Shown: positions 1 through 8,556 of the stretch, piece by piece
Layout of the letters: each line of letters begins with the position of its first letter
How positions within the stretch are numbered: position 1 is the stretch's first letter
Assembly (NCBI RefSeq): GCF_009696465.1
Contig: NZ_VULX01000018.1
Coordinates: 1-50,301 of the forward strand
DNA length: 50,301 nucleotides
DNA from: Inconstantimicrobium porci
GTDB taxonomy: Bacteria; Bacillota; Clostridia; Clostridiales; Clostridiaceae
Direction: 5' to 3'
The notes under the pieces: model-generated
The model's database searches: none
Seen by the model: the letters and a program-made list of their open reading frames with translations, nothing else
What the model was told of the DNA's origin: nothing
Program-made: the position numbers and the translations under genes

Positions 1-98
1 AACTTATTCCTTTTTCATTTAAACTTAAATCATACATAAACTCAGCTCCATTCATTTAATATCGACAATTAAATTATAATGGATAATTTATGTATTGG

Positions 99-130
99 GG
101 AGATGTTTTTACATCTCCTTTATTTTTATC
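99..130 (+). terminator. Intrinsic terminator of a gene left of the window
   Basis: Arms GGAGATGT and ACATCTCC (8 bp perfect, 4-base loop) are followed by a T-rich run on the plus strand. No plus-strand gene precedes it inside the window, so it probably ends a transcript entering from the left. Confidence 0.6.
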
Positions 131-219
131 AATTTTCCTGCCTACAAAAATTATACTCTAACAATCAATATTGTTTATAAATTACTATCGAAAAAGCAGT
201 GAATAACTAAGAAAAAATA

Positions 220-239
220 GAACTCCGTAAAGGGAGTTC
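220..239 (-). terminator. Terminator of the GDPD gene
   Basis: GAACTCC and GGAGTTC form a short hairpin just after the stop of the minus-strand gene at 268. It is followed on the minus strand by a run of Ts. Nearly the same stem recurs at 1173-1193 and 8006-8025. Confidence 0.65.
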
Positions 240-267
240 AAAAAATATACTGTGGACAGGCTGGCTT

Positions 268-1008
268 CTAAACCCAATTCAAATTTTCTATAATTTTCCT
301 CGCCTTGTCTGGGTAATTTGTTATTATAGCATTTACCCCCATCTGTACTGCTAAGCGTATATGCTCATCTTCATTGACAGTCCATACATTGATTTCAAGA
401 TTTCTTTTCTTGCATTCCTCTATAAATCCTGGATACTGCAGATTATAAAGCGCTGGATGAAGTGCATCTACGCCATATTTCTCGCCATACTGTGGCATAT
501 CTATAGGTCCGTCTGCATATAAAAATCCTGTTTTAGCCTTAGGATTTAACTCCTTGATTTTAAGAATTGTGTAATGATTGAAAGAAGAATAAATAACTCT
601 GTCCTCCATGCCCATGTCTTCAGTAAGCTTAAGAACTTTTTCTATGATACCATCATAAAAGAAAATTCCAGTTTTAAGTTCAACATTAATCATCATATCG
701 CTGTCTTTTAAAAGTTCATAAACCTCTCTCAATGTAGGAATCTGCTCAAAATCATAACCCTTCATATGATTATTGAAGTTAAACTTTCTTATTTCATCAA
801 AAGTATAATCCTTAACATAACCTGTTCTGCTGCTTACTCTGTCAATAGATTCATCATGAGTAACAACAAGTTTACCATCCTTAGTCATCTGAACATCAAG
901 CTCGACTCCATCAGCTCCCATATCCATAGCCATCTTGAAAGCCTTGAGAGTATTTTCAGGTGCATAACCACTTGCTCCTCTATGAGCCCATATTTTTATA
1001 TTAGACAT
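268..1008 (-). CDS. Glycerophosphodiester phosphodiesterase
   Basis: A 246-residue cytosolic GDPD-family enzyme that should hydrolyse glycerophosphodiesters (deacylated phospholipids) to glycerol-3-phosphate and an alcohol. The N-terminus shows the family signature: HRG at 9-11, PENT at 17-20, the metal-binding pair E36 and D38 in ELDVQ, and the catalytic-type histidine H51 in THDES. There is no signal peptide, so it is the intracellular UgpQ type rather than the secreted GlpQ type. The length is normal for the family. The start has a GAGGTG ribosome-binding site 6 bases upstream. It lies downstream of the oligopeptidase gene, separated by a 234-base spacer with repeats and a terminator, so it is probably transcribed on its own. 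Substrate preference cannot be read from the sequence. Confidence 0.93.
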   Translation of the reverse strand: MSNIKIWAHRGASGYAPENTLKAFKMAMDMGADGVELDVQMTKDGKLVVTHDESIDRVSSRTGYVKDYTFDEIRKFNFNNHMKGYDFEQIPTLREVYELLKDSDMMINVELKTGIFFYDGIIEKVLKLTEDMGMEDRVIYSSFNHYTILKIKELNPKAKTGFLYADGPIDMPQYGEKYGVDALHPALYNLQYPGFIEECKKRNLEINVWTVNEDEHIRLAVQMGVNAIITNYPDKARKIIENLNWV

Positions 1009-1074
1009 AATAACACCTCGAATTTATTTATCTTTTAATGTATAATTTATAATGTATATTGTATAATTAAGGAT

Positions 1075-1135
1075 AAAATTAGCTCGCTATGCTGACTAAT
1101 TTTTAAGTTATGATGGAGAATATCTCCATACCTCT
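1075..1135 (+). repeat. Composite palindromic repeat, copy 1
   Basis: Two hairpins in a row. The first has arms AAAATTAG and CTAATTTT (8 bp) around the loop CTCGCTATGCTGA. Nine bases later comes the second, ATGGAGA-ATA-TCTCCAT, followed by ACCTCT. The same order occurs at 18474-18536 and 32747-32811, with a degenerate copy at 7878-7916. The first stem differs in sequence each time, but its loop and the second hairpin are conserved. Confidence 0.7.
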
Positions 1136-1172
1136 GAAATTACAAATTCTAATATGTTTTCTTATATTTTTT

Positions 1173-1193
1173 GAACTCCCCTCAAGGGAGTTC
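1173..1193 (-). terminator. Terminator of the M3 oligopeptidase gene
   Basis: GAACTCCC and GGGAGTTC (8 bp perfect, 5-base loop) lie 50 bases past the stop of the oligopeptidase gene. On the minus strand the hairpin is followed by TTCAAAAAATAT rather than a clean T run. The stem matches those at 220-239 and 8006-8025. Confidence 0.5.
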
Positions 1194-1242
1194 TTTCATA
1201 AATTATACATTATACATTATTCTTTATACATTATCCATTGTA

Positions 1243-2964
1243 CTACATTAATTTCATCATTTCATTTATAGTTGCTTCAGTGGCTTTCTTTACTGTTCCT
1301 TCTTCATATGCTGGTGACATGCCTACTAGCTTTAGTAGTTCTGCATAATTCTTGCTTCCGCCTGCTGCACAAAGTTTTTCATATAAGTCCCAAGCTTTTT
1401 CAGGATTTTCTTTTCTTAGCTGTTTCATCTGAAGTGCACACATATCGCATAAAGCATAACTTATAAGATATCTTGGGAACATGTAAACTCCCATATTGCC
1501 TAAAAGACCTGCTCCTTGCAATAATAAATCTTCATCTTCTGAACTATCTACAGTTGGTAAATATGCTTTTATACACTTAATATAAGCTTCTGCCCATTCC
1601 TCATTTGTTGCATCTTCATGATTATATAGGTAAGTTTCAAATTCATGTGTAGCACAATAGCCTCCTATTTCTATAAGGCATTCCTGCATATGTGCAAATC
1701 TGAATTTGTCAGCATCTTTTCCAAAGAACTTTTCTGCATAAGGATATGCAAACTGTTCCATTATCTTTGATGGAACTTCAGCTATATCATTACATCCCCA
1801 GCAATATTCTAAAACTGGCTGATTTTCAAAGCTTAAGTAGCCTTGTATAGCATGTCCAACTTCGTGAGTAAGTACAGTTACATCACTACTTGTTCCATTA
1901 CAATTTCCAAATATAACACAACCTTTTAATTTTCCAAGATCTGTGCAGAAGCCAATTCCTGCAATCTTATTTTTTGAAGCCATGATATCAAGAGTTTCAT
2001 GATCAAGCATATAATTAAAAATCTCACCTGATTTTGCTGACATATCATTATACATTTCTTTAGCTGCATTTAATAAATATTCCGCATCACCTGCTGGTTC
2101 TGGGTTACCATCATTAAACATATAGTTTACATCATATGAACATACATGATCTATACCAATACGTTTAGCTTGTGCTTCATAAATTTTTTCGTAGAATGGC
2201 ACAAGATCTCTCTTTACCTGTTCACAGAATGATGTAAGCTCTTTTTCACCATATCCGTTTCTTCCTTTTTCGATATTCATGTAATCAACATAACTGTCAA
2301 AGCCATTAGCCTCTGCTATCTTATTTCTAAGCTTAACAAGTCTACGAAGTATTTCAAACATCTTATCCTTCTTTTCAAGACGTCCCTGAAGCAATGTTCT
2401 TGACGCAGATTTTCTTACGCTTCTATCTTCACTATCGCTATATTTTCTAAGTTCAGCCTCACTTACTTCTTTGCCATCAAAGTTAAACCTAAGTGATGCT
2501 TTTATCTGCTGATATTCTCCAATAAGCTGCTGCTCTTCTGCCATAAGTTCTCTACCATTTGAATGTATTTTTATATCAGCTCTAACATTATCAAGATAGT
2601 TCTTTCCAAAATCTCTATCAATGTCATCAGCAAATCTAGAGTCTAACAAGGAATGTCCAAACGCAGTCTTATCAAGCATTGCTTCTTCTGCTGAAAGCTC
2701 TGGAAGTTCCTTTGAATAAAATTCATTTGTACAGTCACCATAGCATCTTATATATGTTAGTGCTGAAGCATAATTTATTTCACTCATCATAACTGAATAT
2801 TCATCAATGCATTTTCTTACATCATTATATGATTCTGCGTTTTTAACTCTTAAGCATAAATCATCTATTTTACTTTTAATTTGCTTAAAATCAGGTCTTT
2901 TATAAGGAAGATCCTTAACCTTCCAATTTTCTTTCAAATTCATTTCATTTGAGTAATCTTTCAT
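1243..2964 (-). CDS. M3-family oligoendopeptidase (PepF-like)
   Basis: A 573-residue cytosolic zinc metallopeptidase of family M3 that degrades short peptides. The active-site motif HEVGH is at 367-371, and the third zinc ligand is probably E396, in the stretch following CNDIA. The helical N-terminal half and overall length (about 565-600 residues) fit clostridial M3 oligoendopeptidases. No signal peptide is present. The start is preceded by a G-rich ribosome-binding site (GGGGGGAA) 7 bases away. It stands alone: upstream is decayed sequence and downstream is a terminator-like hairpin. The family is known to act on peptides of about 5-20 residues. The precise specificity is not predictable. 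Confidence 0.93.
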   Translation of the reverse strand: MKDYSNEMNLKENWKVKDLPYKRPDFKQIKSKIDDLCLRVKNAESYNDVRKCIDEYSVMMSEINYASALTYIRCYGDCTNEFYSKELPELSAEEAMLDKTAFGHSLLDSRFADDIDRDFGKNYLDNVRADIKIHSNGRELMAEEQQLIGEYQQIKASLRFNFDGKEVSEAELRKYSDSEDRSVRKSASRTLLQGRLEKKDKMFEILRRLVKLRNKIAEANGFDSYVDYMNIEKGRNGYGEKELTSFCEQVKRDLVPFYEKIYEAQAKRIGIDHVCSYDVNYMFNDGNPEPAGDAEYLLNAAKEMYNDMSAKSGEIFNYMLDHETLDIMASKNKIAGIGFCTDLGKLKGCVIFGNCNGTSSDVTVLTHEVGHAIQGYLSFENQPVLEYCWGCNDIAEVPSKIMEQFAYPYAEKFFGKDADKFRFAHMQECLIEIGGYCATHEFETYLYNHEDATNEEWAEAYIKCIKAYLPTVDSSEDEDLLLQGAGLLGNMGVYMFPRYLISYALCDMCALQMKQLRKENPEKAWDLYEKLCAAGGSKNYAELLKLVGMSPAYEEGTVKKATEATINEMMKLM

Positions 2965-3011
2965 TTTGCATTCCCCCCAAGTACTTTATTGTTTATTAAA
3001 ACCTACTTTCT

Positions 3012-3146
3012 TTATATTAGATCATAGATTTTGTCTTTCCATAATTTATCATAAACTACATTTTCCATTGTAGCAATAGATGAAATTCCATGGACAAGTG
3101 CCCAGGAAGATATTACTGCATCTTTTTTCTCATAATTGAGCCATCT
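3012..3146 (-). pseudogene. C-terminal remnant of a TetR-type regulator
   Basis: An open frame of about 44 residues with no start codon ends at 3012. It contains SSWALVHGISSIA and then a tail rich in charged residues, which resembles the C-terminal ligand-binding end of TetR/AcrR regulators. The DNA-binding half is absent. Its likely partner is the neighbouring ABC exporter, because such regulators often sit beside them, but that link is inference. Confidence 0.45.
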
Positions 3147-3187
3147 TCATTAGTAAACTGCTTAACCTTTCCTGGACTAAGTCTGAA

Positions 3188-3325
3188 ATGAATTCTAAGT
3201 TTTATGCTATAGATTCTAAGTTTGATGCTATGGATTCTAGATTTACTGAGATTGATTCTAAATTTGATAATCTTTCTTCTGATGTAAAAAAAATAGCTCT
3301 AATTATAGAAATCAACTATAACTAA
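3188..3325 (+). CDS. Small coiled-coil ORF, probably a remnant
   Basis: An ATG-started frame of 45 residues with a heptad-like repeat: FYAIDSK, FDAMDSR, FTEIDSK, FDNLSSD. Such repeats occur at the ends of many small clostridial and phage coiled-coil proteins. There is no convincing ribosome-binding site, and the frame sits in decayed sequence next to the TetR remnant, so it may be the tail of a larger lost gene. No function can be assigned. Confidence 0.3.
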   Translation: MNSKFYAIDSKFDAMDSRFTEIDSKFDNLSSDVKKIALIIEINYN

Positions 3326-3359
3326 AGCTATTAATTCACATTAACATAAAAGTCAACAT

Positions 3360-3427
3360 AAATTTTAAGACCTATGCAGAGCCGACTTGGAGCGTGAGGA
3401 CGGAGGAACAAATAGGTCTTAAAATTT
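3360..3427 (+). repeat. Core-in-variable-stem element, copy A
   Basis: Perfect 16-bp arms (AAATTTTAAGACCTAT at 3360-3375 and its complement at 3412-3427) enclose 36 bases. Inside is a core starting CGACTTGGA at 3383 and ending GACGGAGG. The same core, in the opposite orientation and inside unrelated arms, is at 28217-28282. It begins 4 bases past the permease stop codon. Although it could stop transcription, it has no T run. Confidence 0.65.
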
Positions 3428-3431
3428 CTAT

Positions 3432-6400
3432 TTATTCAATGCTCTTTAATGATTCAATCATATCTATTTTCTTAAGTTTAAAGTACATTACAAAATTAAC
3501 TATTGCTGAGAAGATATAAGTCAAAATCAAACTGTATACAATACTCATAAATTTTATTTTTCTTCCAAACATAATCATTTCTGTTTCAACTGTTGTAATT
3601 ATGTATTTATGAAGCAGTATACCAAGGAAGACTCCAAATATACTTCCCATAAGAGTTAATATTATGTTTTCACGGTATACATACTCAGCAACTTCATTAT
3701 CATAAAATCCTAGAACTTTTATTGTTGCAAGTTCTCTCTGTCTTTCAGTTACATTTATATTGTTAAGGTTATATAAAACTATAAATGCTAATAAACCTGC
3801 AGAAACAATAAGTACATAGATTACTATATTCATTCTGCCCATCATTTCATCGAAGTTTTTACTAATTGCATTGTTAAACATTACTGCTCTTACTGCTTTA
3901 CTTTTAAGTACTTCTTCTGTAAATCTATCTGTTGTCTTCTTAGTATTATCTGTACTTTTTATAAGAATCTGATTATATGATGGAGCTTTAGAAAACTCTT
4001 TTTCATAAAGTGAAGGACTCATATAAACATAATGATTTATATAGTTTTCAGTCACTGCTGAAACTTTTACTTTAACTTCTTTATCATCATTCTTGATTGT
4101 AATAGTATCTCCTTTTTTCGCACCTACTAGTTTAGCCAGCTTTTCAGTCAATATTACACCATCATCATCAAGTTTGTATATATCCTTTGAAGTTCTGTCA
4201 TGGAACTTTATAAAGCTATCTAAGTCACTAAGATTCTTCGGCACAAATAAATAGACATCCTTTTTACTGCCTGAAGCAGTTACATCTACTGGTATCATAT
4301 CTGCATTCAGGTACTTATCAACATCATTGCTGTTATTGATAGTATTATAAAGCTTACTCATTTCTTTATCTGAGCTTTCAGTATTGACAGTTATTGAACC
4401 ATCATATACATGAATGTCATTATACTGAATATGGACAATGTCTGAAATTGAATCTTTTATACCATAACCAACAAGTAAAAGTGCCATACATCCTGCAATT
4501 CCAAATGTAGTCATAAAAAATCTTTTCTTATATCGCATAAGATTTCTAAGTGTAGATTTCTTTGTAAAATTAAGTCTGTTCCATATAAATGGTATTCTTT
4601 CAATAAGTATTCTCTTTCCTGCTTTAGGTGCTGCTGGTCTCATAAGATACGAAGGCTGACTCATAAGTTCCTTATAACATGCAATAATAGTTACAACAGT
4701 TGTACAAGCAACTGCAAGCAGCGATGCTGTAAAGGCATAATACCAATTAATTGGTGTTTCTATATAAGGAAGAGTTGGATACATCATCTTATATGAAACT
4801 ATAATTATTCTTGGGAATACCTGTTCACCAATTAAGAAGCCTAATATACTTCCACAAGTACTTGCTATAAATGCATAAAGAACAAACTTTGAGGCAATAT
4901 CTGCTTTATTATATCCAAGTGCCTTTAAAGTTCCAATCTGCATTCTTCCCTCTTCAACCATTCTTGTCATAGTAGTAAGACTGACAAGCGCAGCTACTAA
5001 GAAAAAGATTAGTGGAAATACTCTTCCTATAGCACCAATCTTTTCAGCATTGTCGCCATATTCACTATATGCTATTAGTGTTGATCTATCCTGAACATAC
5101 CATGTAGGCTTCTTTATATCATTGATTTCTTCCTCTGAATCAGCTATTTTTTCTTCCGCTTCAGCAAACTTCTCATCTGCATTTTTCTTTTCTGCTTCAT
5201 ATTTACTTATGCTATCATTTAAAGTCTTTTCACCATTTGCTATTTTTCTTTTACCAGCAGCAAGTTTTTGCTCTCCCGCAGCTAGCTCAGCTTCTACATT
5301 TTTAATCTTTGCTTCTGAAGACTTTATCTCTTCTTCACCTTTAAGAAGCTCATTCATTTTAGATTGAAGCTGTTTTCTAGAAGCATCTAGTACAGCCTTA
5401 TTCTCCTGTAGCGATGATTGCTGCTTTTTTAATGTTTCAATTTGCTGCTTCTTTAGCCCTTCTGGAATTTCAGCACTTTCGATACTTTTTATACCTAAAG
5501 CAACTTGTTCTAATCCTTCATCAACTTTCTTTTCATTTTCTGAAAGACTTATTTCTGCATTCTTTATTTCTATTTTTCCATCAGCAATCTGTTTTTTAGA
5601 ATCTTCTATCTTTTTCTTATTTGCAGTTAATTCATTTTTTGCCAGTGTAATCTGCAGCTCATTTGCTGCAATTTCATCTTTACCACTATTTATTTTAGCT
5701 TGTGCATCAGCAATCTGCTTCTTTGCATCAGCAAATTTGATATATGCTTCAATTTTAGAGTTTGACAATTCTTCTTTTGCATCCTTAATTTTTGCTTCTG
5801 CCTCTTCTTTAACTTCACTAAGTCTCTCATTTTCTCTTACTGTTGCAATCTTTTTAATGTCATCAATTGTTTCATTAACATTATCATTATAAGAATCAAA
5901 GTAACTTGTTTCATTTAACGCACCATTTGATAAAATATAAGCTTCAGTATATGCCTTTAATGAGAAACACTGTTTGTTAATAAACATGAATCCGTTTATC
6001 TTACCAGTACCAATTGTACTTTTGCCTCTCTCTGCAGAAAGGTACATTGAACTGTCTACAAAACCGCTTATTACAAATTCAGAGTTTTTAAGAGTATTAC
6101 TGATATCAGTATCATTTCCTGACATTAGACTTATCTTATCGCCTATTTTATAATCAAAATGCTTTGCCATAGAATTATCTACAAGACACTCATTATCATT
6201 TGAAGGCATCTTGCCTTTTACAAGAGTTACCTTGTTAATATCATTATGTAATGACATTACTTTGATAACTGGCTTTTTATTATCCTTAGTTTCACTCATA
6301 AGATCAGCACTATATGAACCTTCTGCTTTATAAACTCCCTTTACCTTTGATAAAGCTTCGATATCCTTATCTGATAGTCCAAGCGTTGACATTACTTTAA

Positions 6401-6581
6401 TATCCATAAGACGACTTTCATCATAATACTTATCTGCAGATATCATCATGTCATTCTTTGCAGACTTTATACCAGAATAAAATGCTACTCCAAGTACAAC
6501 TATAAAAAATATTGAGAGGAATCTTGGAAGACTATTTTTTATCTCCATTAAAAAATCTTTTCTTAATGCTTTTTTCTTCAT
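3432..6581 (-). CDS. ABC transporter permease, FtsX type with coiled coil
   Basis: A large membrane permease (1049 residues from the chosen start) of the FtsX/MacB superfamily. One membrane helix lies near the N-terminus, followed by an extracytoplasmic part. This includes a long Lys/Glu/Ala-rich coiled coil at roughly residues 250-495. A first FtsX block of three helices follows, then a second extracytoplasmic domain and a second FtsX block at the C-terminus. The ATG at 6581 has GGAAGGTG upstream. An alternative start at 6605 would overlap the ATPase stop by a few bases. It pairs with the ATPase encoded directly upstream to form a complete transporter. Proteins of this layout are often annotated as efflux or lipoprotein-release exporters, but the substrate is unknown. 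Antisense frames within the coiled-coil part are shadows. Confidence 0.88.
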   Translation of the reverse strand: MKKKALRKDFLMEIKNSLPRFLSIFFIVVLGVAFYSGIKSAKNDMMISADKYYDESRLMDIKVMSTLGLSDKDIEALSKVKGVYKAEGSYSADLMSETKDNKKPVIKVMSLHNDINKVTLVKGKMPSNDNECLVDNSMAKHFDYKIGDKISLMSGNDTDISNTLKNSEFVISGFVDSSMYLSAERGKSTIGTGKINGFMFINKQCFSLKAYTEAYILSNGALNETSYFDSYNDNVNETIDDIKKIATVRENERLSEVKEEAEAKIKDAKEELSNSKIEAYIKFADAKKQIADAQAKINSGKDEIAANELQITLAKNELTANKKKIEDSKKQIADGKIEIKNAEISLSENEKKVDEGLEQVALGIKSIESAEIPEGLKKQQIETLKKQQSSLQENKAVLDASRKQLQSKMNELLKGEEEIKSSEAKIKNVEAELAAGEQKLAAGKRKIANGEKTLNDSISKYEAEKKNADEKFAEAEEKIADSEEEINDIKKPTWYVQDRSTLIAYSEYGDNAEKIGAIGRVFPLIFFLVAALVSLTTMTRMVEEGRMQIGTLKALGYNKADIASKFVLYAFIASTCGSILGFLIGEQVFPRIIIVSYKMMYPTLPYIETPINWYYAFTASLLAVACTTVVTIIACYKELMSQPSYLMRPAAPKAGKRILIERIPFIWNRLNFTKKSTLRNLMRYKKRFFMTTFGIAGCMALLLVGYGIKDSISDIVHIQYNDIHVYDGSITVNTESSDKEMSKLYNTINNSNDVDKYLNADMIPVDVTASGSKKDVYLFVPKNLSDLDSFIKFHDRTSKDIYKLDDDGVILTEKLAKLVGAKKGDTITIKNDDKEVKVKVSAVTENYINHYVYMSPSLYEKEFSKAPSYNQILIKSTDNTKKTTDRFTEEVLKSKAVRAVMFNNAISKNFDEMMGRMNIVIYVLIVSAGLLAFIVLYNLNNINVTERQRELATIKVLGFYDNEVAEYVYRENIILTLMGSIFGVFLGILLHKYIITTVETEMIMFGRKIKFMSIVYSLILTYIFSAIVNFVMYFKLKKIDMIESLKSIE

Positions 6582-6598
6582 CTTTTGCACCTTCCCGC

Positions 6599-7300
6599 TT
6601 ACCATTCAATATTCTGAACGTCAATAGGATTTTCATTTACTGTTATGTCCTGAACAGTACCATTTTTAATATGTATAACCTTATCAGCCATTGGAGCTAT
6701 TGCTGAATTATGTGTTATGACGATTACTGTCATATTATTTTTTCTGCAAGTATCCTGAAGAATCTTTAGAATTGCTTTTCCTGTATTATAGTCAAGAGCT
6801 CCTGTAGGTTCATCACACAATAATAACTTTGGATTTTTTGCTAGTGCTCTTGCTATTGCAACTCTCTGCTGCTCTCCACCTGAAAGTTGTGCTGGGAAAT
6901 TATAAAGTCTGTCTTTAAGCCCAACACTTTCAAGCACTTTTCTGCAGTCAAGTGGATTTTTACATATCTGTGAGGCAAGCTCCACATTTTCTAGTGCTGT
7001 AAGATTCTGCACTAAATTGTAAAACTGAAATACAAAACCGATATCATCTCTTCTATATGTAGTAAGCTCCTTAGATGAAAACTTGCTTATATCAGTACCA
7101 TCTACTACTACACTCCCACTACTTAACTTATCCATGCCACCTAAAATATTCAGCACTGTCGTCTTTCCTGCACCACTAGCTCCAAGTATGACTGCGAATT
7201 CACCTTTTTTTATAGTAAAATTCACATTAGATACTGCTGTAATTTTTACCTCGCCCATATCATAAACTTTTTTCACATCCTTTAGTTCAATAAACTCCAT
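6599..7300 (-). CDS. ABC transporter ATP-binding protein (MacB/LolD type)
   Basis: A 233-residue cytosolic ATPase that powers the FtsX-type permease encoded just downstream. Every catalytic motif is visible: Walker [11 protein letters not shown]-loop FVFQFYN, signature LSGGEQQR, Walker [13 protein letters not shown] and H-loop VIVITHN. The insertion after Walker B and overall length match the MacB/LolD/BceA class. I place the start at the ATG at 7300 because it has a GGAGATGA ribosome-binding site. A longer in-frame start at 7336 lacks one. The two genes are tightly coupled and were probably transcribed as an operon, with the promoter in the AT-rich stretch at 7337-7490. Confidence 0.92.
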   Translation of the reverse strand: MEFIELKDVKKVYDMGEVKITAVSNVNFTIKKGEFAVILGASGAGKTTVLNILGGMDKLSSGSVVVDGTDISKFSSKELTTYRRDDIGFVFQFYNLVQNLTALENVELASQICKNPLDCRKVLESVGLKDRLYNFPAQLSGGEQQRVAIARALAKNPKLLLCDEPTGALDYNTGKAILKILQDTCRKNNMTVIVITHNSAIAPMADKVIHIKNGTVQDITVNENPIDVQNIEW

Positions 7301-7489
7301 TACTTCATCTCCATTCCTTAAATAATATATTCTCACAAAATACTGATTATTATTATCTTATACAACTATTTTCGACAATATGATGCAAGAAATATAGCAT
7401 ATTCTTCAATTTATTTATCAAATTAAACTCCAATATAAAGTATAAACTATTTCTTAATAAATCTTAAGCTTTTACTAAATAGAATATTA

Positions 7490-7534
7490 AAATCTCTCCT
7501 TTACAATGTGCTTATAACATTTAAGGAGAGATTT
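7490..7534 (+). promoter_or_regulatory. Palindrome that can mask a ribosome-binding site
   Basis: AAATCTCTCCTT (7490-7501) and AAGGAGAGATTT (7523-7534) are a perfect 12-bp inverted repeat. A shorter inner pair, AATGT and ACATT, extends the stem. The right arm contains the AAGGAG ribosome-binding site of the ATG at 7538, so folding of the transcript would hide it. It could equally be an operator. Confidence 0.55.
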
Positions 7535-7537
7535 ATT

Positions 7538-7875
7538 ATGAAGAAAAAAATGAAATTTACAATAAAAACAAAAACATAATCAACACAGTCAAGGAACATG
7601 GATATATGATGCTTGCTCTTGGCATCGTCTGTCCGATTACTCCATCAGACCTTATAACATCATCAGCAGCTTTCATCAAATTAGAATACAGAAAATTTAT
7701 GGCAGTTATTGCTGCTTCAGATGCACCAATGATCTTTCTTTATGGATTTCTAGGCACAGGCTTTAGCGACTCTGCTTATCTTAAAGTTTTTTCATTAATA
7801 TGAATTGTCTTTATTTCATATTATACATTCTTAATCTGGAACAAGATTAACAATAAATATAGAGCCACACTATAA
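7538..7875 (+). pseudogene. Broken TVP38/TMEM64 (DedA-like) membrane protein
   Basis: The ATG at 7538 has a good ribosome-binding site, but the frame ends after 13 codons. A second frame carries about 65 residues of a membrane protein (GIVCPITPSDLI, then an alanine-rich helix with FLGTGFSDS) resembling the central motif of TVP38/TMEM64-family proteins. It is stopped by a TGA at 7801. Beyond that TGA the same frame continues for 23 residues of plausible membrane-protein tail (ISYYTFLIWNKINNK) to a TAA at 7875. The gene therefore has at least one frameshift or internal loss and one nonsense codon. An intact homologue would be about 200 residues. The family assignment is tentative and the broken state is clear. 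Confidence 0.6.
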
Positions 7876-7877
7876 AG

Positions 7878-7916
7878 ATTCATCTGAATTTTAATGGAGG
7901 ATACCTCCAAACCTCT
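7878..7916 (+). repeat. Composite palindromic repeat, copy 2 (degenerate)
   Basis: ATTCA-TC-TGAAT is followed by TTTA and the hairpin ATGGAGG-ATA-CCTCCA with the tail AACCTCT. The second half matches the elements at 18512 and 32787 closely. The loop of the first hairpin appears to be lost. More small palindromes follow up to 8025. Confidence 0.6.
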
Positions 7917-8005
7917 GTATTACTAATTTAAAGAGGAGTCTGTCCTCTTGTTAAACGAACATGACTAATCTCTGATTTGGTATGTTCGCTTATACATTGG
8001 CTTTG

Positions 8006-8025
8006 GAACTCCCCAAAGGGAGTTC
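8006..8025 (-). terminator. Hairpin after the peptide deformylase gene
   Basis: GAACTCCC and GGGAGTTC, 8 bp perfect with a 4-base loop, lie about 75 bases downstream of the deformylase stop. The stem matches those at 220-239 and 1173-1193, but no strong T run follows on either strand. Confidence 0.45.
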
Positions 8026-8097
8026 ATTCCACAATTATACATTGATAATAATGTTTACTTTATTGAGATAGACAATCCTTCGGAATTACTCTAACTC

Positions 8098-8556
8098 TTA
8101 GTGTAAATCTAACCATTTAGTTACTTTGTCAATGAATAGTATTCCATCAAGATGGTCTATTTCATGGCACAAGCATTTTGCCATATCTCCATCAGCTCTT
8201 AATGTAAACTTCTCGCCATCTTCACCTAGTGCTTCGACTGTTACATATTTAGGACGTTCTGTTTCACCAAATCTTCCTGGAAAACTTAAGCATCCCTCAA
8301 CACATTTCTGAGTATCGCTCTGTTCAACAATCTTTGGATTAACAAGCTTAAATATACCACTTCCCATATCTATTACTACAAGCCTTTTTAATATGCCAAC
8401 CTGAGGAGCTGCAATAGCCGCACCATTTTCAGTGTTATGTAGCGTATCAAGCATATCGTCAAGTATCATTCTGATATGGTCATTTACTTCATCAACTTCT
8501 CTAGCTTTCTTTCTTAAAATAGGATCATCATATATTCTAATTTGTCTTAATGCCAT
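8098..8556 (-). CDS. def: Peptide deformylase
   Basis: A 152-residue enzyme that removes the N-terminal formyl group from new proteins at the ribosome exit. The three family motifs are present: motif I GAAIAAPQ at 45-52, motif II EGCLSFP with the metal ligand C89, and motif III HEIDH at 131-135 with catalytic E132. The length is typical of the short type found in Gram-positive bacteria. The start follows a GAGGTG ribosome-binding site. It is a single gene here, rather than next to fmt and priA, so it may be one of two or more copies in the genome. Confidence 0.95.
   Translation of the reverse strand: MALRQIRIYDDPILRKKAREVDEVNDHIRMILDDMLDTLHNTENGAAIAAPQVGILKRLVVIDMGSGIFKLVNPKIVEQSDTQKCVEGCLSFPGRFGETERPKYVTVEALGEDGEKFTLRADGDMAKCLCHEIDHLDGILFIDKVTKWLDLH

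Noticed and set aside
3140-3215. Minus-strand frame with FRLSPGKVKQFTNEDGS
   Set aside because: Short, overlaps both the TetR remnant and the coiled-coil frame. No start and no recognised family.
5122-5367. Serine-rich plus-strand frame
   Set aside because: Antisense of the coiled-coil part of the ABC permease. Composition follows from Glu/Lys-rich codons on the other strand.
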